Source of the DNA: Chara braunii
Lineage: Eukaryota > Streptophyta > Charophyceae > Charales > Characeae
NCBI GenBank assembly: GCA_003427395.1
Contig: BFEA01000425.1
Coordinates: 148,778-191,409, forward strand
Length of the DNA: 42,632 nt
Direction: 5' to 3'
The position numbers and the translations under genes are program-made. Below, piece after piece: positions 1-11,090 of this stretch (the first letter of the stretch is position 1; each line of letters opens with the position of its first letter). The notes beneath the pieces were generated by a model. It was not told where the DNA came from. It did no database searches and worked only from the letters and a program-made list of their open reading frames with translations.

Positions 1-825
1 CCCCCCCCCCCCCTTTTTTTTTTTTCTTTTTTTTGGTCCTTTAAGTCCGCATTTGAGTATTGGTTAATATCAACGAGGCCGGCGCCAGGGCTAGTTGTAC
101 CTGAGACCGCGTTGCTGGCTTGCAGCTCGTGCCCCGGGACTGTAGCCGCTGTCTGTGTGAGCTGCCCGTTAAGAGCCCGAAAAAGGGAAGGCGGATCTGC
201 TTGGGCAGGGCGCCTGGAGACACTTCGCTGCTGCTGCGTGTGGGCCGCCCGTCGAACTTAGGTATAGTAACGAAGGACTAGTCAAACCGTGTAACAGCTG
301 GTTCCCTCGGAGTTCCCCTCTGACTGCTGCCTCTCCTTCGGAGAGCCAGCAGGGAAGGCGGAACTTGGCAATGGTTTAGCGCACAGCGGCGAGACTGTGC
401 GCGGTGGACTGTAGTTATCCCTGGCGGTAGCGTGGGGGGACAGAGCCCGCCCATTCTTCTCTGCATGGGAGGTAGGCGAGACGAAGTGGTTGAATAGGGG
501 CGTTGTCCAGGTGAGTATGGTCGAGGTCGAAGTGGAGGGGACGGAGTGCAGAGAACGAAGGGTGAACCTGGACCGGGGTCGCGTCCGGGTGCGCTGGAGG
601 TGAGGGCGAGGGAGATCGGGCATGGCCAAGAGATGAGCCATGGCGCAGGGCGAGGAGGAAGTATGACGGACCGAGCGACAGGTTGGTGGGGAGTGACGGG
701 GCAGCAGCAGAGAGAACCGGGATGGCGGATAAAGGAGGGAATGAACCTGGCCGCGAGTTCGCGCCGGGTTCATTCGGAGAAAACAATGACGGAGAAGGGG
801 CAATGGCGGGGNGAGAAGAGCGTTG

Positions 826-1385
826 CTCGCCCGTTTCTCAACGAAATCGGGCGAGGGNAGGNACTAAATAGGGGTTTTTTTGTCATGGGAGTTCGAATAT
901 GAAGTCAGTTTGGCTGTCTGGTTAGTAAGGTAGGAGGTTAGAGAGAAAGTTAGTGCGTGGAGCTATGGAGAAGGCGTGAGTGAGCAGAACGAGATTTGCA
1001 TTGCTCGCTCGACGCTCGAAGAAAGCGGGCGAGGGAGGTCCTGTTTCCGAGGTTTTTTGGGCCGGCGAGTTCGAATCTGCTATTAGTTTTAGCGTTAGTT
1101 GAGTAGAAAAGGAGTTAGTTGAAAAAACTGCTACGTGAGGTTATGGCGGACGGAGACAGAGTGAGGAGAGAAAGTAGCTATCCCACTCGTTTCTTGATGA
1201 AAACGGGTGGGAGGAAGTGTTAGTCTAATGTTTTTCAATAGGGAATCTAGTGGTGAAGTAAGTTTTAGCAATGAGTTAGTAGAATAGGAGATTCGTGGAA
1301 AGCGGGCTGCGTGGTGCATAGCGGGGGTATATCGCAGCTGGAGAATGAATGAATCTTCCCGTATTTTGGCGGGAGATTCATTCTC
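826..1385 (+). repeat. Four diverged tandem units, each with a GC-rich hairpin
   Basis: Hairpins lie at 826-855 (CTCGCCCG pairing with CGGGCGAG), 1004-1033 (CTCGCTCG with CGGGCGAG), 1181-1212 (TCCCACTCGT with ACGGGTGGGA) and 1341-1385 (stem GAGAATGAAT plus CCCG). Spacing is 178, 177 and 160 bases. Similar flanking words recur (GTTCGAAT, GTTAGT, TTTTAG). The stems differ in sequence but stay paired, with G-T substitutions that keep pairing. The 3' LTR keeps only the last two hairpins, at 13225-13256 and about 13387-13432. Confidence 0.6.
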
Positions 1386-3107
1386 GTATCTAGCGGGCTA
1401 GGTGACGAGCGGAGGTGGACGCGACAAATGCGGGAGGAAGAAGAGAAGGAGGTGGCGAGGGAAGCACCTACCTTGATGACAGGCAAGGCCGTAATCACCA
1501 GGAGTCGAGCCACAGTGCCAAGCTGCGTCTTAACCTGGCCGACGTGCGGGGCCAGGTTCGTATGGTAAAAGAGAGCGGTCATGAGGAAGACGGGCTTAGT
1601 GGGGAGGGGGTTTCATCCTTAGCCGCTTTGTTTCTGCAATAGGCCATAAAGTTGAGTTGGTCACCTCGTCAGCTACAATGATGAGTGGGGGCGGGAAAGC
1701 AACCGAATGTTCAAACGGTAGCTGCCGGGGGAGTCGTTGGTAGGAGCGAGAGAGGGAGATAGGGGAGAGAGTGAGTGGAGGTCATACGGGTAGCGGGCGG
1801 GCGTAAGGACCTGAGGGTCATACAAGCTGCAAGGGAGCCTAACACACTAGGCTAGGCAGTGGCCGGCGACCAGCAAGCTGCGGGCTTGCTCGACGGTTGA
1901 CAAAGTCACCCGCCACCAAACGAACAGCAGCAGGCCCGCTATGGGGTGAAAACTCGGCGGTTTAGATGGTGCGGTGCTACTGCTGCTGTATGAGGAGAGG
2001 CGTGTCTGGTAGCCTGTCCGCACCTGCCGACCTGTGCGCTGCCGTTTGATTGTCGGCGCTAGTGTGTGGGAGCTGACCGCGAAGGTTATGAGCCATCTGA
2101 CTGACCCTTTTGATTGGTCGGGCGCAAATGGTTACTAAATGCTGGAAACTACTGGCGTTGTGGTCGCTGAAGGCTGTTGCCGTCGTTGTTGACCGCCGCC
2201 GTGCACACATGCTTCTACTGTTGATTGGGCACAGTTTACAAGTTGCTGTGGATTATGCCCCGACTGCTGCTACGGACTGTTGTTGCAGGCAGTTGTTGCT
2301 GTTTCTGTTGAGTGGGAAGTATTGCTGTGGACTGTGCGCGGGTTGCAACGGCTAGCAGCTGTCGCTGTTGCTATTTGAGCGCTGCTAAAATACTGCGGTT
2401 GCATCCGAGGGCTGTCGCACGCCGCTGAGTGACCACGATCGGGCAAGGCTTGGAGAGGTGGTCAAGCCGGACAAGTAGGGACGTTATTGCAGCAATTTGG
2501 GAGTCTGCCAGGACATCCTGGTTCGGCAGTTTGACTTCGAAAGTTGACCGGCAGTTATATTGGCCGCCATTGCGGGGTCCTCAGGCGACTCAAGGTATCA
2601 AGGTCCTCTCACGCAAGTCTGATAGCACCCCTCCTGGATCTGAGAGTCTCAAATACTTCTCCATCTGCCCTCCTTACAATAAGTCTAGTCTATTTGGTCC
2701 TGAGAGGAAGGCGGCAGGCGGGATTGCAACCCGTAGGTCCGCATCAAGACTCTCTGGGGAGTTATCCCACCGATTGCGGATGCTCTGCCGGAACTCAGGA
2801 GGAGTTCTGGAGGCAGGGAATTGAAAGGTAATCATTGCCTTCCCTCTATGAACCCAGATATTAGCCCCTTATCTGTGCTGCCTGTTGTGTTTTGACTAAG
2901 TATACGACATGCATCCCTACTCTAACTTTTGGTTTGACTTTCAAGACATGACCAAGATAAAGTAAAGGAATGCATGCAAGTCTCAGTTTCAGTTTTTGAT
3001 TGCCTGAAAGCCGACTTGCTCAGAAAAAAAGGGTTGCATCTGGAGGAAGGGCGGCTAAAAGCTGGTTTTGTTTGAGCTTGGCAGGGTCCTATGGGGTCAG
3101 GCATGGT

Positions 3108-3925
3108 CCATAAGATTGGATGGCCTGATCGCTGTGTTTTATTTTTTGAACTGCATTGAGAATCAGACAAGTTTCATAAGAGTGGATGGTCTAATTGCTT
3201 TGACTTGTGAGGGTTTGAATGTGGTTGACTTTTAGGAGCCAAGCCTGTACCATAAGATTGGACGGTTTGGTTGTCGTGTTTAGTTGGGGATTATTCTGTT
3301 TCATTTCTTTCTGATTGAGGAGGTCTGAGCAAGTCCATAGGATTGGACGGCTCGGCCTCCCCTCATTTTATTTTGAGGGGTTAAATCTCGTTGGGGGCAA
3401 AGCATGTCCATAAGATTGGACGACTTTGGGCTCGGGCCACACACAACTAGGTCAGAGAGAAATGAACCTGGCAGAAGACCAGATATGTTCCATAAGATTG
3501 GATGGTCTGGCCCAATGCCTCGCACATGCGGAAACCCAAGAGGTTAAAACTTTGTTATATTCTATATTATCCTATCTATGAACAGGTTAGTCAGGCACAA
3601 GTTGCATAGGATTGGATAGTCTGGCTATAGCTTATCATGAAATGAAGAGAGTATAACTAAAAGTATAATTGAAGGTAACCTTGGGCAAGTTGGGCCTTGT
3701 TTCTAAGATGAACGGCTCAATCCTATGCTCAGCGTTTGAACACTTAGTTCAGAGAGGTATATATAACCTGGATATTAAACAAGTTGAGGGCGACCAAGCT
3801 TTGCTTCTAAGATGAACCGCTTAGTCATATGCCCAAAAGAAGAGAGAAGTAGTTGCGCAACCTGTTCGTGTATACTTGACGGCTGAGTCAGGCATGTTCC
3901 ATAAGATTGGATGGGCTGACTTTAC
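3108..3925 (+). repeat. Degenerate minisatellite of about 10 units with the core CCATAAGATTGGATGG
   Basis: The core, or a one- to four-base variant, recurs at about 3108, 3170, 3251, 3334, 3408, 3491, 3600, 3705, 3808 and 3898. Spacing is 60 to 110 bases. Each core is usually followed by a YCTG or GCTC word. The whole array is conserved in the inverted LTR copy (about 26330-27140), so it is an old part of the LTR. The two units at 3705 and 3808 are the most diverged (TTCTAAGATGAACGGCT). Confidence 0.65.
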
Positions 3926-4235
3926 GCCTTATGTAAGCGGGGTATAAAGGGTTAAAGCATTGAAAGATTGTGAACGATTGTTTGTAAGAGGTTGACTTGG
4001 GGATGGTGAGAGTACTGACCTTTGTGGTTTGGCCTGCATGTGACTGAGTGAGGCTACTACTTGGTCTGAGTTTCAGCTTGACAGGTAGTTGCTTTAGAGG
4101 CTCGCCACGTTCTAGAGCGATAGGAGTTAGTTCAATTCCTGCATTTTCTGAGCTAAGTTTTTTTTACTTAGACCAATTCTCACCTTTTTTTAGATCTTTT
4201 GTTATACTTGGCTTTGTGTAAATTTTGGTAAGTTA

Positions 4236-4540
4236 CTTTCCCTACGGCAAGCGCTGTCGAAATTTATGCAAATCCAAGGAGTTAGTCTAATTTTGATTTG
4301 TCAAAGTTCAACTTGTCTAAAGTTTATATATGATTTAGTAAACATCTGGAAAGTCTCATTTTATAAAGGGAGTGCTGNCCAAATTTTTGCTTATTTAGGG
4401 AGTTAGACAAAATTGAACTTTGAAAAGTCAAAGACTATTTTTGGTTTCATATTTGGGCTGATATAAATTCTGAAAATGCACTTTTCCTACGGGAAGCGCT
4501 GCCGAAATTTTCTACATTAAGAGGAGTTAGATTATATTTT
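4236..4540 (+). repeat. Three-copy tandem repeat with the core AAGCGCTGYCGAAATTT
   Basis: Copies begin at about 4241, 4362 and 4496, a period near 125 bases. Each has a CCTACGGNAAGCGCTG-type core (weakest in the middle copy), then an AAATTT word and GGAGTTAG. The first two also share a TTGACTTT/AAAGTCAA-type segment. The repeat is conserved in the inverted LTR copy near 25735-26040. An imperfect palindrome (CAGGTGG at 4543, CCACCCTG at 4563) follows the last copy. Confidence 0.5.
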
Positions 4541-5180
4541 AACAGGTGGCGATTCTGGCGATCCACCCTGTATGGGAAAGATTATGCCAGGGTCTACCTT
4601 TGCTTTGGGCACTGCTTAAAGGTAGGTTCAGGCTTAGTCGACTAGAAAGATCTTGGGTGAGAACGTATTATGGAGTTGTATTCTCCATACACTTATGATT
4701 CTAGCTTCGGGATTGGCATGTCTTGTGTTACAGGTCTTCTGGATCGTTTGATTCAGGACTTGAACTAGATTCAGCTTGATCCTACGAGGATCATCTTTTG
4801 TTATCACTGATAACAGGTCGGTTGCCGATTCGTCGGTTTACGATTCAACTCCAATTCACTCCTGCTACTCAACCTAAAAGCTTTAGCCTTGTGATTGAAT
4901 TGTTTTGTTGTATTTTCACCCGGACTTTATTGAATGGTCATCCAACAAAAGTACTCGGTATTTATTTAAGAGTTGCACGAGTGAGGCTTGTATGGCTAAA
5001 GCGAGGGGTATGAATGCAAGGAATGGTTGAAGTTGACCCCGTGTAGTGCGTGGACTTCTGGATGGATCTTTGATGTGATTGCAGGTATGGTTGTGGTTCG
5101 GCTTCTGGATGTGACTGTCTACGATTACATACATATATGGTTAAAAGCAGTCTCACTTTGACTGTGAGAAATGATCGTCC

Positions 5181-5188
5181 TATATAAA
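5181..5188 (+). promoter_or_regulatory. Candidate LTR TATA box (TATATAAA)
   Basis: TATATAAA lies about 1.07 kb before the LTR end. The same box is kept in the inverted LTR copy (about 25073-25083 on the minus strand). If used, transcription would start near 5215, giving a U3 of over 5 kb and an R-U5 of about 1 kb. A second conserved TATA-like word is at 3761 (TATATATAA). No transcript evidence is available. Confidence 0.35.
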
Positions 5189-6254
5189 TGAGCCTTATGC
5201 ATGTATTTATATGTGTCTTGGGTATGCGCGCAGCGTATTGTGATCGTGTGCAAGTGTTAGTTAGATTATGGCTTGAGAGAAAAAGGGAGGTCCCTTTTTA
5301 TCCTTTGCTTCTTAGAGATTTTCATGGTCGGACGTTGGTCCTGGGTCGGGATTCAAGGTCCTTGTCCAGGACATCCGAAGCCCTAGACTCTGCAGGGAAG
5401 GAATCTGCCCCCGTGCAGAGCCTATTTGCCCCACTTTGCACAGAGTGCAGAATAGGGTGTATGGTCTCCAACCGCGCTTGGCGGTTGTCCAGCGTCGAGA
5501 GATTAACCCTCAAGGCGCGTGTCAGCCGACACTTGAGTGTCGAATGCGACCCTCGAGATTAACGAGGACCTCATGATTATGGGCACTGCATAGTACGCCA
5601 TCATTGCGACTGCTTGCGTACGCTTGCATTGCGAGTCGACATGAGTTAGCCCTGCGTCCGCGCGGTTTTATACCAAGTCTCGCGCGTGACGCCTGTTCAA
5701 TATCCGCTCCGGGAAGTTATGGGACGACTACTGAAGGGACTAGAAGTCTTGTCGTGTTGTTCGATGTGTGTGTGTGTGTGCATTTTATTTTTGTGTTCGT
5801 AAAGTGGTGTGCGCGTGGTGTGTGGGATGCGTCCTAGTCGACCGTCGACGAGCCGCGCTTGGGACTTCAGCCCCCCAAGATGTCGGTTCGCGTGTGGGTC
5901 CGATAGGCGTATTACCGCGCGTACGCCCTATGCTACAGCGAACGAGAAATGCCATCGGCTGTTCCATCTCTGCGATTGCAACCGAGTAGCTTTCGTACTG
6001 TGGACTGGTAGCTCGGCGAGGATACGGCCACCGAAGGGAGGTGACAGCTCCCGTAAGGTGGAGGTAAGTTGTGCCTCGCGTAGGCCCTATCCTGTCGTAG
6101 GGGCTCGCGAGAGGTATGGCTGGCGCACTCGGCCGAAGCGGCCTAAGGAAGCTCCATTTGCGCGTTCGTGTCGAGGTTGGTCCAACTCCTGCGTGACGGG
6201 GCCGAGAGGGTCCCGCGCTGCCACTTGCGGTGTCGGACCGATGCGTTCGACAGG

Positions 6255-6272
6255 TGGCGCCGTTGCCGGGGA
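6255..6272 (+). other. Primer-binding site complementary to the 3' end of tRNA-Asp
   Basis: All 18 bases (TGGCGCCGTTGCCGGGGA) are complementary to the 3' acceptor/T-arm end of plant tRNA-Asp including CCA, as I recall that tRNA. The site starts two bases after the LTR-terminal CA, the normal geometry for minus-strand priming of reverse transcription. Several plant Ty3/Gypsy lineages use this type of primer site. It marks the boundary between the 5' LTR and the internal region and sets the element's orientation as plus. Confidence 0.85.
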
Positions 6273-7440
6273 TAACGGCTGCCTACCGTTGTCCCTGGTG
6301 GAACGACATCCGGGTATTGGAATGTGAGAAATAGGCAAATTAAGACATTTATCTTGAGTTTCATGGTTAATCGATTGTTGGAATCGGATAGACCAAGTGA
6401 GGGGTGATTGTGCGAGATGGTTCTATTCGGTGTAGTAAGGGTGGCGCGAAAAGAATAAGCTTTGATCATGCACCCACGTACGTTGACTACGTGCATACGT
6501 ACTTCGACTATGCACTTGAGTACTTTGACGAGTATGACGGTAACTGGAGTGGATACCTCTTCTGGCCCCGATAGCTGATGGGTTTGGGCGATGATTTGCA
6601 TGTTTGATACGATTAAGGTAAGATGAGGCGGTATCAACAAAGCAAAGTGTGGTGGTTGTGGGAGTTGGCCGTGTAAGGTGTCCATAATGGCTAAGGGAAG
6701 TTACCCGAGCGGTCAAGGGTGCAATATAACAGTTTGGCTTTAGGGCGAGGCATAGAATGGGTAAAGGAAACCTACTATGTTAGAAGTCGTCAAGAGACTT
6801 CGAGGAGAGTTGGGCTAAGGATATTGAGAGTCTGTACGAGTATGAATTGGGATCCTGGAATTTGGGTTCTAAGGAGTTTCTCGAGTTGTATAGCCATAGA
6901 AGTCTGAGGCTTGCTCCGCATGGTATGTTTGAAATTAGGCATATAAGGCAGTAGAGAGATGCATCGAGCACCGTGGTAAGGCCCCAATAGAAAGGACTAC
7001 GGGAAGTAGTAGACTTGTATGGCGCCTGATAGTTGAGGGTGTATCATGTTATTTATGGTAGACTATTGCTTTGAACCCCTTCCAGGTTTTGACCATCCAC
7101 TTAGGAAGCTAAAAGACTTGAGACCATTTGTTTTGAGGATGTTATTTTGAATCGCATGTTGGACTCATCTATGGATGCCAGACCTTGTAAGCCTAGTTTG
7201 CGCCTAATTATGTGAAGTTATATGTTTAAGTAGATACCCTTTTCAGGAGTATTTCGTATGGGTTATTATATTGGGGTTATATTTGGGATTTTACCAATCT
7301 GTAGAAATTTATATGAATGTCCCCAGTCCAGCAGTTGGCTCATGGTTGGCCATTAAGCCTGTGCGGTTGGGTCGCTCTTCCCAGAGGAGCAGGGATTGTC
7401 AGGTGAATAACGGAAGGCGCATGCTGGACGTTTGTCTGTG
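6273..7440 (+). other. Leader of the LTR element; no gene seen
   Basis: About 1.2 kb between the primer-binding site and the first coding-like frame. The open frames on either strand are short, mutually overlapping and unlike any family I recognise. Packaging or dimerisation signals would be expected here in an active element, but no motif can be named. Confidence 0.5.
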
Positions 7441-8137
7441 ATGGGCAGAACCCAGACAAAGCGAAGGTAACTCAGGATGCCTCATGCACGGGAAGACCCA
7501 CGTATGCTCGGGCCAATTGAGAAAGAGGGAGAGTTCGAGGTGTCTTTACCCAGGCGGGTCAGACCTGGAGAGTATATCTCTTCATGGTGAGGCATGCCGA
7601 TGGGCACGGACATCTTTGTCTGGACCGAGTCTGGATTTGATAATGAGAGGGAATGCGCAATTGTGAGGGTGGCCTTGTACGCCTCAGCCACCTTTTGGAT
7701 CGAGCATGGGATAGAGTTGGCGCTTGGGCACGGAAGCCTGCTTGCTAGGTCTCTAAGGGTAGCAGAGGCAGTTGCAGCAAAGTGGGCGAGGGAAGTGTCC
7801 CGTGGCGGGGAATAGCAAGTACTAACCCGTGTAGAGGTCAGGCACGTTGGAGAGTTTGGGCTTTCATCTGGCCCGCTACGAGTAACCCTGCCTGAATTTC
7901 TGATAGAGAAGAGTTTTGGTAGACAGGCAAGGATAGAGGCGGCAACAGAAGCCGCTTTGAGGACACGAGAGTGGGGGTATGAACGATATACATGCGGACT
8001 AGTGTATAGATTGTATTTGGACCTAAGGTTTTTACCTCCTAGTCAGTGGCTCAGGAGCGATGCATATGCTAGATCCCATGACCCAGATGAGGGAATAAAA
8101 GACTGGGGTGAGATTCAGGCAGCGGTAATCCGATAGC
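7441..8137 (+). pseudogene. Broken upstream ORF of the LTR element, about 230 codons
   Basis: One frame stays protein-like from about 7441 to the TAG at 8135, broken by in-frame stops at 7468, 7588 and 7813. The residues look coding: mixed charged and hydrophobic segments, a run rich in Ala, Glu and Arg after the third stop, and a Tyr/Leu-rich stretch near the end. It lies in a different frame from the gag that follows, with a gap of about 275 bases. It could be the N-terminal half of gag displaced by a frameshift, or an extra ORF upstream of gag as in Ogre/Tat-type plant elements. I do not recognise a domain. Confidence 0.4.
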
Positions 8138-8411
8138 GAATGCCTTCTTTCCTACTGAGGGCGCTTCTATTGACATGGCTATAGTTGTTTCTATACCTAT
8201 TGTCGTAGGGACTATTATTGGTTGTCTACGGTCAGCCTTGAGGGGTCCTGCCTGTACATCGTATTGTAAGGACCGAAAGCCTCTTGACGTAGAGGTAAGA
8301 TAAGGTGGCGGATCTGAGTGTTGGCCAATTGCTCCTGTTTGCCTTAAGCCCGCTTAGGTCACCCTCTGATGAATTGTTGTTTGTTTTGCGCATCAGACGG
8401 CCATCGACATC

Positions 8412-9926
8412 ATGACGGAAGAAAGCGGATTTGCCAAGATTCTGCATTGGAGGAATTCGTGTCAGATGAAGGTGTTGTTGTGCGAGGCATTGCAAGAGTC
8501 AATGCCTCTAGACCTCCGTGCTCTGTTGTTCCAAGGAAGAAACTTGTCTGGCTTTCTGCGGGACTTTCAGGACCTTAGCCTTGCGAAGGAGTGGGACAAG
8601 AAGGCGATGTGGTGTATGTTTCCCTTGTTCGTCTACGAAAGATTAAGTGAGGAGGTGTATACCCTCAAGCAGAAGACGAAAGCGTAGGATGAGTTGGAGA
8701 GTTTCTTAAGGCTAATATTCCCAGAAGATGGAATAGAAGGCCCACGTGGGGAATGCTCTGTGCCACCAGTTGCGGGCGCACCATCGCAGACAGAGTTAAG
8801 TGGTCTACAAAGACAAGTAAGGGTATTGGAAGAAAGGTTAGCACGACTGGAAGAGGCCAGGGATGGCAAAAGGAAGGCCTCTGAGGGAGCATTGAGTGGG
8901 CCGACTGAGCGAGGGGAGGCAGAGAGAAGGGGAGTTCGTCAAAAGTTACTCCTCCACAACGGAACCTTGGAAGGACGAACCTGCGCCCCGAGAAGGGACG
9001 GAGACGAGGGGTTCATTGAAATAACGAAGGAGCAGGAGGCTAGTATGGCCCTGCCTGTTATTGCGCCTGATCTGAAGAGGGGGCCCATTAACGTGGAAGC
9101 ATCTTCATCTGCAGGGCGGAGAGAGCAAAGGAGTGAATGGTGGCCAGAGCACTGGGCAAAGGCGGTGTGTGATCGTTGGGGGAAGACTGGTCGTACCCCC
9201 CAAGGAAGTAAAGAAAAGGGAGTGATGGAAGAAAAGGGAAAGCCTGAACCTCCCAAGTTGTCAAAGGCTCAGCGGAAGGCGAGGAATCGAGCCCAGGAAG
9301 GTCAGGGTACCGAAAAAAGGCAGTGCTCAAGACAGGTGAGGGCCACACCGCAAGAGGTGGAAGGCAGAGCAGTACAAGAGAGGCCCCCGCCGATTGAGCG
9401 TTCGCTATACGGGCAGTGGGAGACATGTGGTCAAGCAAGGCCAAGACCCATATATGGTTCATATCTGCCTTGTGTACAAGGCAGTTGGTTGGGCCCATAA
9501 ATGGAGGTGATGCCACCGAGGCCCCCTGCAGTCCAGCTTCAGCCAGCCGTGGGTATGAGGCCATTACAGCCGCCGATACCACGAGTGACACAAGGCCAAG
9601 TGGCCGGTGGAGGGGGCCGAAAGCGGAAAGTTGGAGAGAGTTGCAGGAATGAGGGGCACGAAAAAAAGGAACGAGGTGGCAGCAAAGGCGGCTCTGGAGG
9701 TAAGAAAGTGGGTTGGGGAGAAGACATTTGCAGACATTGTGCCAAGGAAGGGCACATAATGAAGTTTTGTCGAGAGCGAAGGGCCGATGAAGCAAGCGGT
9801 CTGATAAGGACAAATATTGAGGGAGGTGTTTTCGACAGGGCTGGGGAGCGTATCGACCCAACCATCCCTGGGGGAACACGGAAGGAGGCTTTGCGACTAG
9901 ATGGAGCGTCGAGCACTGCCTCATGA
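8412..9926 (+). pseudogene. gag: gag-like polyprotein with a CCHC zinc knuckle, broken
   Basis: A single frame runs from the ATG at 8412 to the TGA at 9924, about 504 codons, with two in-frame stops (TAG at 8685, TAA at 9498). The N-terminal part is helical-looking. A heptad-type coiled coil rich in Leu, Glu and Arg follows at roughly 8795-8870. A long basic, low-complexity linker comes next. A perfect zinc knuckle then lies near 9730-9771: CRHCAKEGHIMKFC, C-x2-C-x4-H-x4-C, followed by basic residues. The CCHC box is the nucleic-acid-binding nucleocapsid signature of retrotransposon Gag, which packages element RNA into virus-like particles. Position after the leader fits. The C-terminal segment after the knuckle has Gly/Asp-rich, positionally ordered residues, so it was once translated. 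No protease or polymerase follows. Confidence 0.7.
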
Positions 9927-10977
9927 ATGTAGTCGTGAAGGAGAAGGGTTTGTGTGAGAATGGCCTGGAAACTTAAGCAGACTGTAAATGCAAGCGGAAA
10001 ATCTCAATCGTATAGCTGTTGTAGGTAGGCACAACGTACAGAGGGAAGGGATTTCCGTAATAATGGTCCGGTAAGGTAGCTCAAGTTGTAGGAAGGAGGA
10101 ACATCAATAGAGTAACCGTATATATGGGGTATGTTAGGTCTGCCTCAAATCATGTTATTGGAATGTCTCGAGTAGATGGAGCCCAGAGTGACCCTGACGG
10201 TATTGTTACGAAATAAGGGTCTGTTCTACTAGGCCTACTGACTGAGAGAAGAAGGTATGGGACCTACGTCGTGTCCAGGCCTGAATGGTTGTATAGGTGT
10301 GAGTGCTAAGAGAGACTCGGGAAGAAACCTCAGCATGTGGGAGATATGCTCTCTAGCCTAGGAAGGCGGTTGTAAGACTTGTGTATGGATGACTTCTGGT
10401 CTTACCTGTCCTAGGGTATCTGAATATGTCTTGAATTACTTTGGCCCCTCGGATTGAGAAGTATGGCTGCGTCGTGATCAAATTGTTTTAGCTATAGCTT
10501 TGGTCCGGGAGACCTCATGTGTTCTTGTGTGCTACCAGTGACGATTTGAGTTGAGATTGTTCAACTCCGAGTGTATATATGTAATTCGAGGCATTTGCCC
10601 CGCGTTTGAGCTGGGGTATCGTACCCCTGTGTATATATTGAGTTGAGACCTTATCCGAGACTGTCTTTTGTATATGACGACCACAATCACTCTCACATGT
10701 ATGGTTCTATCCTGATATATGATGGGTTTGTGTGAGAGATGTGTAGAATGCATCTCATGTGTATTGGATTGTGTGGATTTTATGAGATTGAATGGATGTG
10801 AACTGTCGCCTCTTCGGTATACTCGTGTGGCCTGCCTACAGGCAGGACAGAGCCGAGTGTGAGGAGAGGGAGTAACGTTTGTTATTGTGAAAGTGTGAGG
10901 ATCCTAGGGGATTTTTTGCAAGTCTTTGAGACTCGAATACCTACCATGCCGGGTGTTTTATGGTTAAGTCGCAAAAA

Positions 10978-11090
10978 GGGCCCATAAGCAGGCCCCTTAG
11001 TTGAGTTGGTTCGTGGTTGAGTTGTGGAGAGGGCCCATAAGTAGGCCTCTCAGTTTGAGTTGTTCTATGGTTGAGTTGTTCTATGATTGA
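10978..11090 (+). repeat. Two-copy tandem repeat in the internal region
   Basis: GGGCCCATAAGCAGGCC at about 10978 recurs as GGGCCCATAAGTAGGCC at about 11032. Both copies are followed by a TTGAGTTG-rich segment. The period is about 54 bases, with a third partial TTGAGTTGTTCTATG unit after it. Confidence 0.55.

Larger units (their letters stand above)
1..6252 (+). mobile_element. 5' LTR of a giant LTR retrotransposon (5' end outside the window)
   Basis: The right end is precise: the sequence ends in CGACA at 6252, two bases before an 18-base primer-binding site (6255-6272). A minus-strand copy (24009-27140) stops at exactly the same base. Positions about 15-3092 are repeated in direct orientation at about 12938-15264, as expected of a second LTR. 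By eye the copies are roughly 92-97% identical. The LTR exceeds 6.2 kb, which is extreme; Ogre-type plant elements are the known comparison. It holds no credible gene but several internal tandem repeats, annotated separately. Positions about 154-1040 have no counterpart in the other LTR. The left end lies before the window. Confidence 0.8.

Noticed and set aside
41-803. Overlapping ORFs on both strands near the window start
   Set aside because: Low-complexity Pro/Ser/Arg-rich translations of GC-rich LTR sequence. The region is absent from the other LTR and no domain is seen.
1977-2355. Cys/Leu-rich ORFs in both LTR copies (also 14293-14547)
   Set aside because: Produced by TGTTGCTG-type low-complexity repeats, with length and frame differing between copies.
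3108-3925. CRISPR-like array
   Set aside because: Core units are degenerate and the spacing is irregular. The context is a eukaryotic LTR with no cas genes, so it is a minisatellite.
5188-5562. A 124-codon ORF in the 5' LTR that is also open in the inverted LTR copy (24699-25064)
   Set aside because: The two versions differ at many residues, and most nucleotide changes alter the amino acid, with no sign of purifying selection. Retention of the frame is best explained by the copies being young relatives.
6697-6722. tRNA-like A box (CCGAGCGGTCAAGGG)
   Set aside because: No matching B box or acceptor stem at the right distance, so there is no tRNA gene.
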